Assembly (NCBI GenBank): GCA_001899685.1
Contig: MKWG01000035.1
Coordinates: 1 to 46,790 of the forward strand
DNA length: 46,790 nucleotides
From: Sphingobacteriales bacterium 44-15
GTDB taxonomy: Bacteria; Bacteroidota; Bacteroidia; Chitinophagales; Chitinophagaceae
Direction of reading: 5' to 3'
The stretch's first letter is position 1; each line of letters opens with the position of its first letter. Both the position numbers and the translations under genes were made by a program. A model generated the notes under the pieces. That model worked only from the letters and a program-made list of their open reading frames with translations, ran no database searches and had not been told where the DNA came from. Shown here piece by piece: positions 39,665-46,790 of this stretch.

Positions 39665-41173
39665 CTATTGCTTCAGCACCTTACGGATGAACAGGTTATC
39701 TTTTGTTCTCCCGGTAATGAAATATACCCCCCTGCTCAAACCACCCAGTTCTTCCATGCTGTAATTATATTTTCCGGGAAGGCATTGCAACTGGTGCGTT
39801 TGCAGCGTTCTACCATACATATCCACTACGCTCAGTTGCACATTTTGTTTACTGTCGCTGAAAAAGCTGATCTCCAGCTTATCGCTGAATGGTGATGGCG
39901 CGGCCTGGAGGTTAAAGCTGTTCCCGTCATTTTTTCTTACTGACAATATTTTGCTGTAGTACACCTGGCTGTCTAACGTAACTACCCGGATGCGGTAATA
40001 TTGTTCTCCCGAAAAGTCAGCATGGTCATCTGTAAACCGGTATGTCGCAGGAAAAGTATTAGTGCTGTTTACCTTACCGATGCGTTTAAAATCATCATTA
40101 TTGCCCGAACCTGATATTTCCACTTCAAAATAGCTGGCGCCGGGCTGATCATATTCCCAGGTGAGATTGACCTTGTTATCAGATAACCGGGAAGTAAAAT
40201 TGGTAAGACCCTCAGGCAGGAGGCTGCTGGGGATAAAGGCATCAAGATTGAGACCAAATAACTGTGCTTTAACTATAAGGGGACTGCTAATGCGTTCGTT
40301 TGTGATATGTACCCGTGTTGGTTTTACGGCTGTAATACCTTCCACCTGTCCTGTAAATATTACAGATCCTAAACCTATCTTTTGCTTACCGGTAGCTGAT
40401 TCAAAAACATGGTCCATATCTGTAAAACCGGTTACCAACCAAATCCAGCCCTTAGTATTTATTCCAGCTACATTCACATTGTCATACCCGAGTAAAGCCA
40501 CAATCCTGTCGTTCATTTTTGTTGCGCTGGTTATCAACACCCCGTCCGTAGCAAGATTATCTAATTTTGTTGCCGTATAAGTACCTGCTGTTGCCGGTAT
40601 GGTATAATGCACGGTATAACCTGTAACCCAGTTTTTTGTAAACAAGTGCAGCTTTCCGTTATCATAAATAACTGCTTCGCAATCAAACTGGGTATTATTA
40701 CTGGTACACGTAAAATCAACCGGGCAAAATGTGCTCTGGTCTTCGTATGCAAAGTTAATTACCTGTATATCGCCTGCAGGAATAGTGCCGGCGCTTCCGG
40801 TAATATTGAGTATTGATTGCTTGGGTACTTTATAGAATTTGAGATCCTTGCGGCTACCATTTATATTATTTCCAAAATCACCTATATACAGATGTGTATC
40901 GTCCTGTGTGATATCCTCCCAATCAACATTAGTTGCTCCTCCAATGGTGATCGTTTTTATTATCAGCCCGGTTGTTGAATCAATTTCAAAAATCACCGGG
41001 CTATTACCACTATCCTCATGTCCGTATAACTTTCCATTCCAGTAAGCAATCCCGCTTATTTCGTCTAAATCAGGAGTTGGTAAGTCTGCTTTATGTACTA
41101 AAGTGGCAGTCTGCGCCATTACTGAAGCTGAAAAAAAGATGGAAATTATGATCAGGGTAGATTTAAGAACCAT
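39665..41173 (-). CDS. T9SS type A sorting-domain protein, secreted
   Basis: 502 residues with a signal peptide (MVLKSTLIIISIFFSASVMA). The first ~300 residues resemble a beta-propeller of the SMP-30/esterase-like type (LDEISGIAYWNGKLYGHEDS, DWEDITQDDTHLYIGDFGNN, FDCEAVIYDNGKLHLFTKNW). A fibronectin type III-like segment follows (about 315-420; VNLTWEYDQPGASYFEVEIS). The C-terminal ~75 residues are a type A sorting domain: LQAAPSPFSDKLEISFFSDS, VQLSVVDMYGRTL and GVYFITGRTKDNLFIRKVLK. This tail sends proteins across the outer membrane through the type IX secretion system. Function unknown. Converges with nagA; own promoter not recognised in the 179 bases upstream. Confidence 0.9.
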   Translation of the reverse strand: MVLKSTLIIISIFFSASVMAQTATLVHKADLPTPDLDEISGIAYWNGKLYGHEDSGNSPVIFEIDSTTGLIIKTITIGGATNVDWEDITQDDTHLYIGDFGNNINGSRKDLKFYKVPKQSILNITGSAGTIPAGDIQVINFAYEDQSTFCPVDFTCTSNNTQFDCEAVIYDNGKLHLFTKNWVTGYTVHYTIPATAGTYTATKLDNLATDGVLITSATKMNDRIVALLGYDNVNVAGINTKGWIWLVTGFTDMDHVFESATGKQKIGLGSVIFTGQVEGITAVKPTRVHITNERISSPLIVKAQLFGLNLDAFIPSSLLPEGLTNFTSRLSDNKVNLTWEYDQPGASYFEVEISGSGNNDDFKRIGKVNSTNTFPATYRFTDDHADFSGEQYYRIRVVTLDSQVYYSKILSVRKNDGNSFNLQAAPSPFSDKLEISFFSDSKQNVQLSVVDMYGRTLQTHQLQCLPGKYNYSMEELGGLSRGVYFITGRTKDNLFIRKVLKQ

Positions 41174-41352
41174 AAACTACATTTAGGGATACCAGGGATA
41201 ATACATAGTATATAGCAACCACCGGTTGCATGGTATGCAATCAGTTTCCATATACAGAGGTAAATGACAGAAAGGTTTTCCTAACAGTGGGTATTACAAA
41301 AGATATATCAGGGGATATGGGCTTATAAAGAGGGTATAAAGCTACAAATTTT

Positions 41353-42885
41353 TTACCGGGAATTACTATTATTTTTTCGTTGCCGGATGATTTCCATTGT
41401 TCTTTTCATTTTCCCGTCTATCTCTTTTCTCACGTTCTCCACAGTCGGCGGCACGTATATGTCCGGCATCACCCCGCTTCCTTTTTCAGTGGCAGTGTGA
41501 TTATACTGCACTATCCTGAACAAAGGCAGCCTCACTTTCATGCCGGTACGGGGCAGCGTAACGTCAGGAATGCGGATACCGCTGTTGCCATACCATCCGC
41601 CCCCTGCCTCTTCTCCCAGCAGGGTTACATTGTCCTGCCCTTTTACCGCATTGGCAAACAGGGTGGAAGCGGAGAATGTAGGGCCATTGATCAGTATATA
41701 TACATTTCCTGAAAAATGATTTTTACGTCTTGGGTGAAATACGTGTTTCTCCCAGTACCTGAAATGATACCTGCCGTCGGCTTCTTTCCTGGTCACAAAA
41801 AACAGCAGCAGCGAATTGAAAAGCCCGGCTTTAAAATATTTTTTATAATGCCCCAGCCCGTTATGGTTGGTAAACATTGTATCGCATACTTTAAAATCAG
41901 AATCTCTTATATACCGGGTAAGCGCGGTATAGTTGGAGACATTGCCTCCTCCATTGCCCCGTATGTCAATGATCAGGTTTTCAATATGCTTTTTCCGGAA
42001 TGTCCGGAAACTCTTTCTGAAAAAGACAGGCAGTCTCCCCCCGGTAAAGCTGTTGATCTCCATAACAGCCACGCTGTCTTCGTGGTTGATTTTTAACGAC
42101 CTGATCCGCGCCCATTTTTCAGGTTTTTCGTCAGGATCTATCTGCTTATTACGGGAGTGAATAAATGCTTTAACGAGGCTGTCGGTGGAGGGATCAAAAA
42201 CAGGCACCTCTTTGGTGCGTTCCATCCCGAGACTGTCTAAATATCCTATCGAATAGGTTTTGGAGAGCCCCAGTATATTGCGGTGGTAATAAGGAAAAGC
42301 CGCGCTTAGCCTTACATAGTTCACATTATCGGCATATCCGTCCGTTGGCATATAGCGGAAAAGCGTGTCAGTCAGCTTTTTTTCATTAAGCCCGTTGATG
42401 CTGGTGATAATAGCTCCTTTCTTCAGGATGCTGTCGTTTTTATTGAGATTACGGGTAAGCACCATAGTATCCGGCCATATTTTCATGAACAGGGGAAAGG
42501 AAGGCTGTGCATGTTCCCTGATCTGTTTGTTGTACTGCCTTGGATAATTAAAGCTGGTATGCCCGCAATGGATCATGGTAGTAACGGGAGCCAGTATCCG
42601 GAACCCGAACTGTTGCCTCGTCATAGAATCATTGATAGCATTATAGTAGCTGTCAAAATAATGATCCATGCTGTCCTTTGGAGTATACCAGTATAATGCG
42701 GGGTGAAATTTTTCGAGTATCTCCCGTAAAATCGTATAATCTTCCCGGAGCGCTGCCGGTGAGAATTTTTTTTGCGAAGAATAGAGCCTGGCACTGCTGC
42801 GGCAACCGGAAACAGATTGTACAACCAGAAAAATTACCATTCCATAGATAAGCCTCTTTACCATTGCCGCCATTAACGATTTCAT
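41353..42885 (-). CDS. S41-family peptidase, putative lipoprotein
   Basis: 510 residues. A hydrophobic N-terminal segment ends in VVQSVSGC (Cys 28), a plausible lipobox, so the protein is probably lipid-anchored. The middle has a small PDZ-like segment (KKGAIITSINGLNEKKLTD), and the S41/tail-specific protease core follows with LIIDIRGNGGGNVSNY, ILINGPTFSASTLFANAVKG (catalytic Ser in FSAS) and LGEEAGGGWYGNSG. The start ATG overlaps the stop of thiL by one base in the pattern TAATG, which implies translational coupling. An ATG at residue 8 could be an alternative start. The substrate is unknown; S41 peptidases trim periplasmic proteins. Confidence 0.9.
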   Translation of the reverse strand: MKSLMAAMVKRLIYGMVIFLVVQSVSGCRSSARLYSSQKKFSPAALREDYTILREILEKFHPALYWYTPKDSMDHYFDSYYNAINDSMTRQQFGFRILAPVTTMIHCGHTSFNYPRQYNKQIREHAQPSFPLFMKIWPDTMVLTRNLNKNDSILKKGAIITSINGLNEKKLTDTLFRYMPTDGYADNVNYVRLSAAFPYYHRNILGLSKTYSIGYLDSLGMERTKEVPVFDPSTDSLVKAFIHSRNKQIDPDEKPEKWARIRSLKINHEDSVAVMEINSFTGGRLPVFFRKSFRTFRKKHIENLIIDIRGNGGGNVSNYTALTRYIRDSDFKVCDTMFTNHNGLGHYKKYFKAGLFNSLLLFFVTRKEADGRYHFRYWEKHVFHPRRKNHFSGNVYILINGPTFSASTLFANAVKGQDNVTLLGEEAGGGWYGNSGIRIPDVTLPRTGMKVRLPLFRIVQYNHTATEKGSGVMPDIYVPPTVENVRKEIDGKMKRTMEIIRQRKNNSNSR

Positions 42886-43913
42886 TATTTGAATGCATTC
42901 CAGCCCTGGGCAGTAATCGCATGCTTTTTGCCGGAGCGCGTAATGATATTTACTCCTTCACCGGGTTCAGTGATATACCCTATAACGCTGATCTGCTCAT
43001 TTAGTACAATTTTATCGTAATCTTTTTGATCAAGGGTGAACAGCAGCTCATAGTCTTCGCCCCCGCTCAGTGCGCAGGCAGTGGGATCAAGCTCCAGCTT
43101 AAAGGCAAACTCCCGCGACTGGTCTGCAACGGGCAATTTATCTTCATACAATATGCTGCCGGCATTGCTCTGTTTGCATATATGCAGTATTTCGCTGCTC
43201 AGCCCGTCGCTGATATCCATCATGCTTGTAGGCAGGATGTCATTTTTCTCAAAAAATTCAATAATGTCTTTACGGGCTTCGGGCTTCAGCAGACGGCGTA
43301 AAATATAATCCTGCCCTTCCAGGTCTGGCTGCACTTCCGGGCTTTCAAGGAAAATTTTCTTTTCGCGCTCCATAAGCAAAAGCCCGAGGTATGCAGCGCC
43401 CAGGTCGCCGCTTACACATACCAGGTCGCCTTTTTTAGCGCCATCACGTTTTACAAAACGGTCCTCAGCCACCTCGCCGATCGCCGTTACGCTGATAATA
43501 AATCCTTTATTGGACGTAGTAGTATCGCCGCCCACCAGGTCAACATTATATTTTTCGCAGGCAGCATATACTCCCTCGTAAAATTCTTCGAGCGCTTCCA
43601 CGCTGAAGCGGTTGCTGATGCCAATGCTCACTGTCACCTGCGTGGGTATGGCATTCATGGCATATACATCGCTAAGGTTTACGATCACACTTTTATAGCC
43701 CAGGTGCGTAAGCGGCGTGTATACCAGGTCAAAATGCACCCCTTCTATCAAAAGGTCTGTAGTAACCACCACCCGCTTTCCAAAATGATCAAGCACCGCA
43801 GCGTCGTCGCCAACGCTTACCACGGTAGATGCATTCCGCGTTTCATTATTGCGCGTAAGGTGATCTATCAAACCAAATTCTCCCAATGATGCGATCTCTG
43901 TTCTTGAAGACAT
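42885..43913 (-). CDS. thiL: Thiamine-monophosphate kinase
   Basis: 342 residues. Landmarks of ThiL: GEFGLIDHL, VSVGDDAAVLD, TTDLLIEGVHFDL, GYKSVIVNLSDVYAMNAIPT, NVDLVGGDTTTSNKGFIISV, AKKGDLVCVSGDLGAAYLGL, MMDISDGLSSEI, ALSGGEDYELLFTL. It phosphorylates thiamine monophosphate to the diphosphate cofactor with ATP in the cytosol. The aspartate clusters for magnesium (GDDA, DVYAM, GGDT, DISDG) are all present. It overlaps the S41 peptidase by one base. No other thi genes lie in the window, and no riboswitch is seen upstream (43914-43982). Confidence 0.96.
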   Translation of the reverse strand: MSSRTEIASLGEFGLIDHLTRNNETRNASTVVSVGDDAAVLDHFGKRVVVTTDLLIEGVHFDLVYTPLTHLGYKSVIVNLSDVYAMNAIPTQVTVSIGISNRFSVEALEEFYEGVYAACEKYNVDLVGGDTTTSNKGFIISVTAIGEVAEDRFVKRDGAKKGDLVCVSGDLGAAYLGLLLMEREKKIFLESPEVQPDLEGQDYILRRLLKPEARKDIIEFFEKNDILPTSMMDISDGLSSEILHICKQSNAGSILYEDKLPVADQSREFAFKLELDPTACALSGGEDYELLFTLDQKDYDKIVLNEQISVIGYITEPGEGVNIITRSGKKHAITAQGWNAFK

Positions 43914-43982
43914 GCTGTATCGTTGAATTTATTTATGTTAAAGGATTTTGGGATGCACACATATTCACCATCCATCTTTTTA

Positions 43983-44678
43983 TCATTCCTGCCTTATACC
44001 TCTCTTCTTCCTGTCTTTCTCCAGCATCAGCAGTACTATATCATCAGCCAGTTTATTTAAATGCAAACTGTCGAGCCCGTTATACCAGCCTCTCACCACC
44101 CGGTCTTTATCGAGCATAAAAAAATATTCCGTGTGAATGAAGTTGGTATCTATATTGGTATCGGCAATATTAGCTTTAAATTCATTTTTAGCTATATCAT
44201 ATATCTCCTCCTTGCTGCCGGTAAGCAGCCACCAGGTATCGGGATTGATGCCAAACTTGTCTGAATATTTTTTCAGGCGTTCCACTGAATCACGCTTTGG
44301 GTCTACGGTAAATGATAAAAACCTGACGACGGTATCTGTTTTGTTAAAGGCATCCTGCAGCCGTTTCATGTTCCGTGTAAGCGCCGGGCAAATGGTAGGG
44401 CAGGAGGTAAAAAAGAAATCGGCCACGATAATTTTATCTTTCAGATCGCTCAGGGATACCTGCTTATCCAACTGGTTGGTAAGCGTAAAATTCCTTACCC
44501 GGTGCCAGATAGTATCCTGCACCGTTTTTCCATAATCATCCCGGGTAACTACGGTGTCATAAAAATAGCGTTTCGGCATTACTACTGCCCCGGCGGCGAA
44601 ATGTTTCAGCAAAAAATAACAGGTAAGAGGGAGAGCTAAAGCCAGCAGCACTGCGAAAAGAGATTTCCTGCTCATCAT
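43983..44678 (-). CDS. SCO1/SenC-family copper chaperone-like protein
   Basis: 231 residues. One N-terminal membrane anchor (about 7-27), then a thioredoxin-fold SCO domain with FFFTSCPTICPALTRNM (Cys 93 and Cys 97) and the third copper ligand His in FIHTEYFFMLD. Further landmarks are SFTVDPKRDSVERLKKYSDK and WWLLTGSKEEIYDIAKNEF. The role is assembly of the CuA centre of cytochrome oxidase or thiol redox at the outer face of the inner membrane. No cox genes are in the window. It has a perfect -7 box eight bases before its ATG, so it is nearly leaderless. It is followed by thiL and the S41 gene on the same strand, with 69 bases between. Confidence 0.94.
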   Translation of the reverse strand: MMSRKSLFAVLLALALPLTCYFLLKHFAAGAVVMPKRYFYDTVVTRDDYGKTVQDTIWHRVRNFTLTNQLDKQVSLSDLKDKIIVADFFFTSCPTICPALTRNMKRLQDAFNKTDTVVRFLSFTVDPKRDSVERLKKYSDKFGINPDTWWLLTGSKEEIYDIAKNEFKANIADTNIDTNFIHTEYFFMLDKDRVVRGWYNGLDSLHLNKLADDIVLLMLEKDRKKRGIRQE

Positions 44679-44685
44679 AGTGGCG

Positions 44686-44693
44686 CAAAGATA
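44686..44693 (-). promoter_or_regulatory. Bacteroidota -7 promoter box for the SCO gene
   Basis: On the minus strand TATCTTTG, a perfect TAnnTTTG, seven bases before the ATG of the SCO gene and eight bases after the upstream gene's stop. It indicates a separate, leaderless or near-leaderless transcript. Confidence 0.55.
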
Positions 44694-44700
44694 AGCCCTT

Positions 44701-45342
44701 CTACTGTTTCAGTATCCTTTTGGACTCGTTAATAGTATTGCCGCGAACGGATAAAATATAATCTCCTTTAGGTACGCTGTACATATCTAATATATGTTGC
44801 ACGTAGCGGGTGGTCTTTTTAAACTGGTAGCTGCGGATATATTTTCCGCTCAGGTCATAAAGGGTACATGAAATATCTCCGGTCTCCTCATTATTGAGGA
44901 TAAGAGAGGCATTATTGAAAACAGGGTTAGGCATAATGCTGATCTCCGTTCTTGCCTGCCGCGGGTAGCGAACGGACTGCACTCCTGACAAAACCGTTTG
45001 CCCAAGGCTGTTTGTGCAGGCAAGGCGGTAGCAGCTGCTGTCTGACAAAGGAAGCTGCTCAGAAAATTCATAGTTGCTTCCCGGTAAAAGCTCCCGGACG
45101 GAAATGGTTTGTACCGGCTTGAATGCTAATCCGTCAACAGAGCGTTCCACAATAAAGTTAACACTGTCTGAAATGCTGCCGGAAGCCTGCCACCTGAGCT
45201 GTACCGTATTATTAGCAAGGTTAGCAGTAAAAGCATCAATATTTATAAACGAGGAATCCTGTGCATGAGCTATTGTATTCGCAAGCAAACACGCCAGCGT
45301 GGGGAGTATACAGAAAAACAATTTGTGGCGAAGGATCCTCAT
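44701..45342 (-). CDS. Short T9SS type A sorting-domain protein, secreted
   Basis: 213 residues with a signal peptide (MRILRHKLFFCILPTLACLL to about residue 28). A single fibronectin III-like/beta-sandwich segment (about 30-125; VQLRWQASGSISDSVNFIVE, then RSVDGLAFKPVQTISV) precedes a C-terminal type A sorting domain. That domain has EISIMPNPVFNNASLILNNE, ISCTLYDLSGKYIRSYQF and VPKGDYILSVRGN. It is likely a cell-surface protein passed through the type IX system; with only one module its role is unknown. The domain order is the same as the C-terminal half of the larger T9SS protein at 39665. Upstream of the SCO gene on the same strand. Confidence 0.88.
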   Translation of the reverse strand: MRILRHKLFFCILPTLACLLANTIAHAQDSSFINIDAFTANLANNTVQLRWQASGSISDSVNFIVERSVDGLAFKPVQTISVRELLPGSNYEFSEQLPLSDSSCYRLACTNSLGQTVLSGVQSVRYPRQARTEISIMPNPVFNNASLILNNEETGDISCTLYDLSGKYIRSYQFKKTTRYVQHILDMYSVPKGDYILSVRGNTINESKRILKQ

Positions 45343-45467
45343 ACCATACAGGATTGGGCTTTTGGTTTTTCTTCAAAAATGTAATGGGTAACAAAAATGA
45401 AGGGAGTTTGAAAACGCGAAAATTATGCCAGTCGTATAAGGGAAGTCCTAATTATTTATTAAAACGA

Positions 45468-46790
45468 TTATTGGTTACCGTTACTAATGATGCCGAGATA
45501 ACGCCCCATCCAGTAAGGCAGCAGCCATACATCTCCCGCACCGAGCTCTGCGCTGCCGCCGTGTTCCCTGTCCAACGTAAAGAGGTTCCTGTTATGTTTC
45601 AGTTCAGGGCGTTCATCAGGCGGCAATACTGCTGTGGTAAGCTGCTCCCTGAAATTTTGAGGGATAGTGTCTATGTCTTTCCTGGAACTATTATGAACCG
45701 GCCATTCTATCATATCCATCGGCATCTCTTTAAGAAACCAGATACTCTCATTCAGATCGAATGCCTTTGCGCCTGTCATAGCATAGCAGAAGTTCCATAA
45801 AGCATCCTTTTCGGGGCGTTCTGCCTCCCAGTGATCCCTGATGGCTTCTTTATAAACGGTCTTCAGCGAATCATTGAAAGCATAGGGGTAGAGTCCCCAG
45901 TAAGCGAGAAAATACATCTCATCATCAGAATGATTCCACTCTTTCGAAAGGGCCCTGCTCCAGGCATCAGCCGTATCCGGCGCACTGCCGATGCTGCTGA
46001 TGGGTCTTGAGAGGTTTTTGAGATATCCCTGCTTATATAGCAAATCCTCCGCTACCTGCTTATACTTTTCTTTATGAGTAAAGTGATAGGCTGTTTGAAG
46101 AAAGGCAATAATATTGGAAGAATATAATTTCCTGTCACCCACCATTTCAGGGAAACGGTTTACATAGTCGGGATGCCATATCCCCCATAAAGTAGGCTTA
46201 CCGTCAAAATCAATCAGGCGCAGCTCATTATCCACTATATAAGACATCAGCCCGTCCATTAATGCAACGGCCCGCCTGCGGAGGCTTTCATCGTCCATAT
46301 ATTGCGCGATGAGGGTAAGGGCAAACATCTGGCCTACGGTTTGGTCGCTGCTTGATGCACCCCGCCAGTCCCACTCCGGATCCTCTGCCTGCTTCCAGCT
46401 TACCGACGAGTCGTAACCTTTATACCAGTAATCTTTGAGATAATCACGAACTTCTCTTTTAAAAGGCATGATGCCGTGCCGCTCGTAAGACCGGCCAAAG
46501 TATCCAGGTATATTATTTATGGTAAACAGGCGCTCCATACCCTCAAAAGCTTCGATGCAGTTTTGCCTTGCTTCGGGGGCATGCGTAACGAGGTAACGAA
46601 AAAGCTGGCTACCGAGATACATGGAAGTCCAAAGGTTGTCGCTGTCGTGCGGAGCCAGCTCATCGGAAGAAAGATTGCCGTTACGCACTCGTGTTATATC
46701 GCAATACAGTCCGTAACGAATATGCCTGAGCCTTACCTGCCTGTCGTAAAAGGCAGCCTTCTCTGCCAGGGTCATTTCCTTAAAGCATAT
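45468..46790 (-). CDS. C-terminal part of a (alpha/alpha)-barrel-like protein (partial)
   Basis: The frame is open to the window edge on this strand (ICFKEM precedes the first internal ATG at 46775), so the N-terminus is outside. 440 residues are visible. LAEKAAFYDRQVRLRHIRYG, then DSDNLWTSMYLGSQLFRYLV, IPGYFGRSY, and later SSNIIAFLQTAYHFTHKEKY and FLAYWGLYPYAFNDS show alternating helices of an (alpha/alpha)6-barrel type, as in several glycosidase-like and regulator-associated families in Bacteroidota. I recognise the general pattern but no enzyme. Conserved-looking Trp, Asp and His clusters (DSDNLWT, WDWRGASSSDQTVGQ) could form a ligand site. The final 125 bases to the T9SS gene contain no distinct element. 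Confidence 0.7.
   Translation of the reverse strand: MCFKEMTLAEKAAFYDRQVRLRHIRYGLYCDITRVRNGNLSSDELAPHDSDNLWTSMYLGSQLFRYLVTHAPEARQNCIEAFEGMERLFTINNIPGYFGRSYERHGIMPFKREVRDYLKDYWYKGYDSSVSWKQAEDPEWDWRGASSSDQTVGQMFALTLIAQYMDDESLRRRAVALMDGLMSYIVDNELRLIDFDGKPTLWGIWHPDYVNRFPEMVGDRKLYSSNIIAFLQTAYHFTHKEKYKQVAEDLLYKQGYLKNLSRPISSIGSAPDTADAWSRALSKEWNHSDDEMYFLAYWGLYPYAFNDSLKTVYKEAIRDHWEAERPEKDALWNFCYAMTGAKAFDLNESIWFLKEMPMDMIEWPVHNSSRKDIDTIPQNFREQLTTAVLPPDERPELKHNRNLFTLDREHGGSAELGAGDVWLLPYWMGRYLGIISNGNQ

Overview
The window looks like a chromosomal piece of a Bacteroidota genome, most likely a Chitinophagaceae-type soil or freshwater bacterium. The evidence is: two proteins with type IX secretion (T9SS) sorting domains; a DUF1800/DUF1501 pair; DUF4369/thioredoxin and DUF5117-type metalloprotease families; SusC/D-era style secreted glycosidase-like proteins; almost no Shine-Dalgarno sequences; and at least eight matches to the Bacteroidota -7 promoter box TAnnTTTG, several only a few bases from the start codon. 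I see no rRNA, tRNA, CRISPR array, intact insertion sequence or prophage. The species assignment is an inference.

Layout. 1-1040: the last 43 codons of a gene whose product ends like a BECR-fold toxin, a following protein that may be its immunity partner, and the 3' remnant of a REP-associated (Y1) transposase. 1064-10556: envelope and secreted proteins (GH28-like beta-helix, a His/Trp/Tyr-rich modular protein, dodecin, a GH20/GH67-like protein, DUF1800 and DUF1501). 10557-11000: a repeat-rich intergenic region. 11030-17906: periplasmic folding and redox proteins (TlpA-like, double-parvulin isomerase), NfuA-type iron-sulfur carrier, and a large zinc metalloprotease read the other way. 18039-21053: a BlaI/M56 regulator pair with its palindromic operator overlapping the blaI-type start codon, and an Rpn-family PD-(D/E)XK nuclease containing a 12-bp tandem repeat. 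21264-25009: an ABC-F ATPase, a highly structured RNA candidate ahead of a GreA/Rnk-like gene, and an ArsR-SRPBCC-DoxX operon under a double operator. 25080-34890: a long minus-strand block with a SWIM/SNF2 helicase, two PAP2 phosphatases, a ComB-like phosphatase, SRPBCC, GcvT, gamma-carbonic anhydrase and a PfkB kinase. 35097-39652: a small conserved protein, a DUF937-OmpA protein, an orphan NarL-type regulator, an omega-amidase and NagA. 39665-46790: minus-strand T9SS cargo, an S41 peptidase coupled to ThiL, SCO, a second T9SS protein, and the C-terminal part of an alpha/alpha-barrel-like protein cut by the window edge.

Most genes are ordinary housekeeping or envelope genes. The less expected content is between and inside them. 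It comprises a family of degenerate intergenic repeats built from GTGA/TCAC words, with one inverted pair flanking the DUF1501 gene and one copy forming the C-terminus of the carbonic anhydrase. It also includes a run of five or six strong RNA helices at 22940-23152, possible internal starts in the Rpn nuclease that would release its C-terminal domain as a separate small protein, and several operators readable by eye. Functions rest on recognising families by reading; no database search was run.
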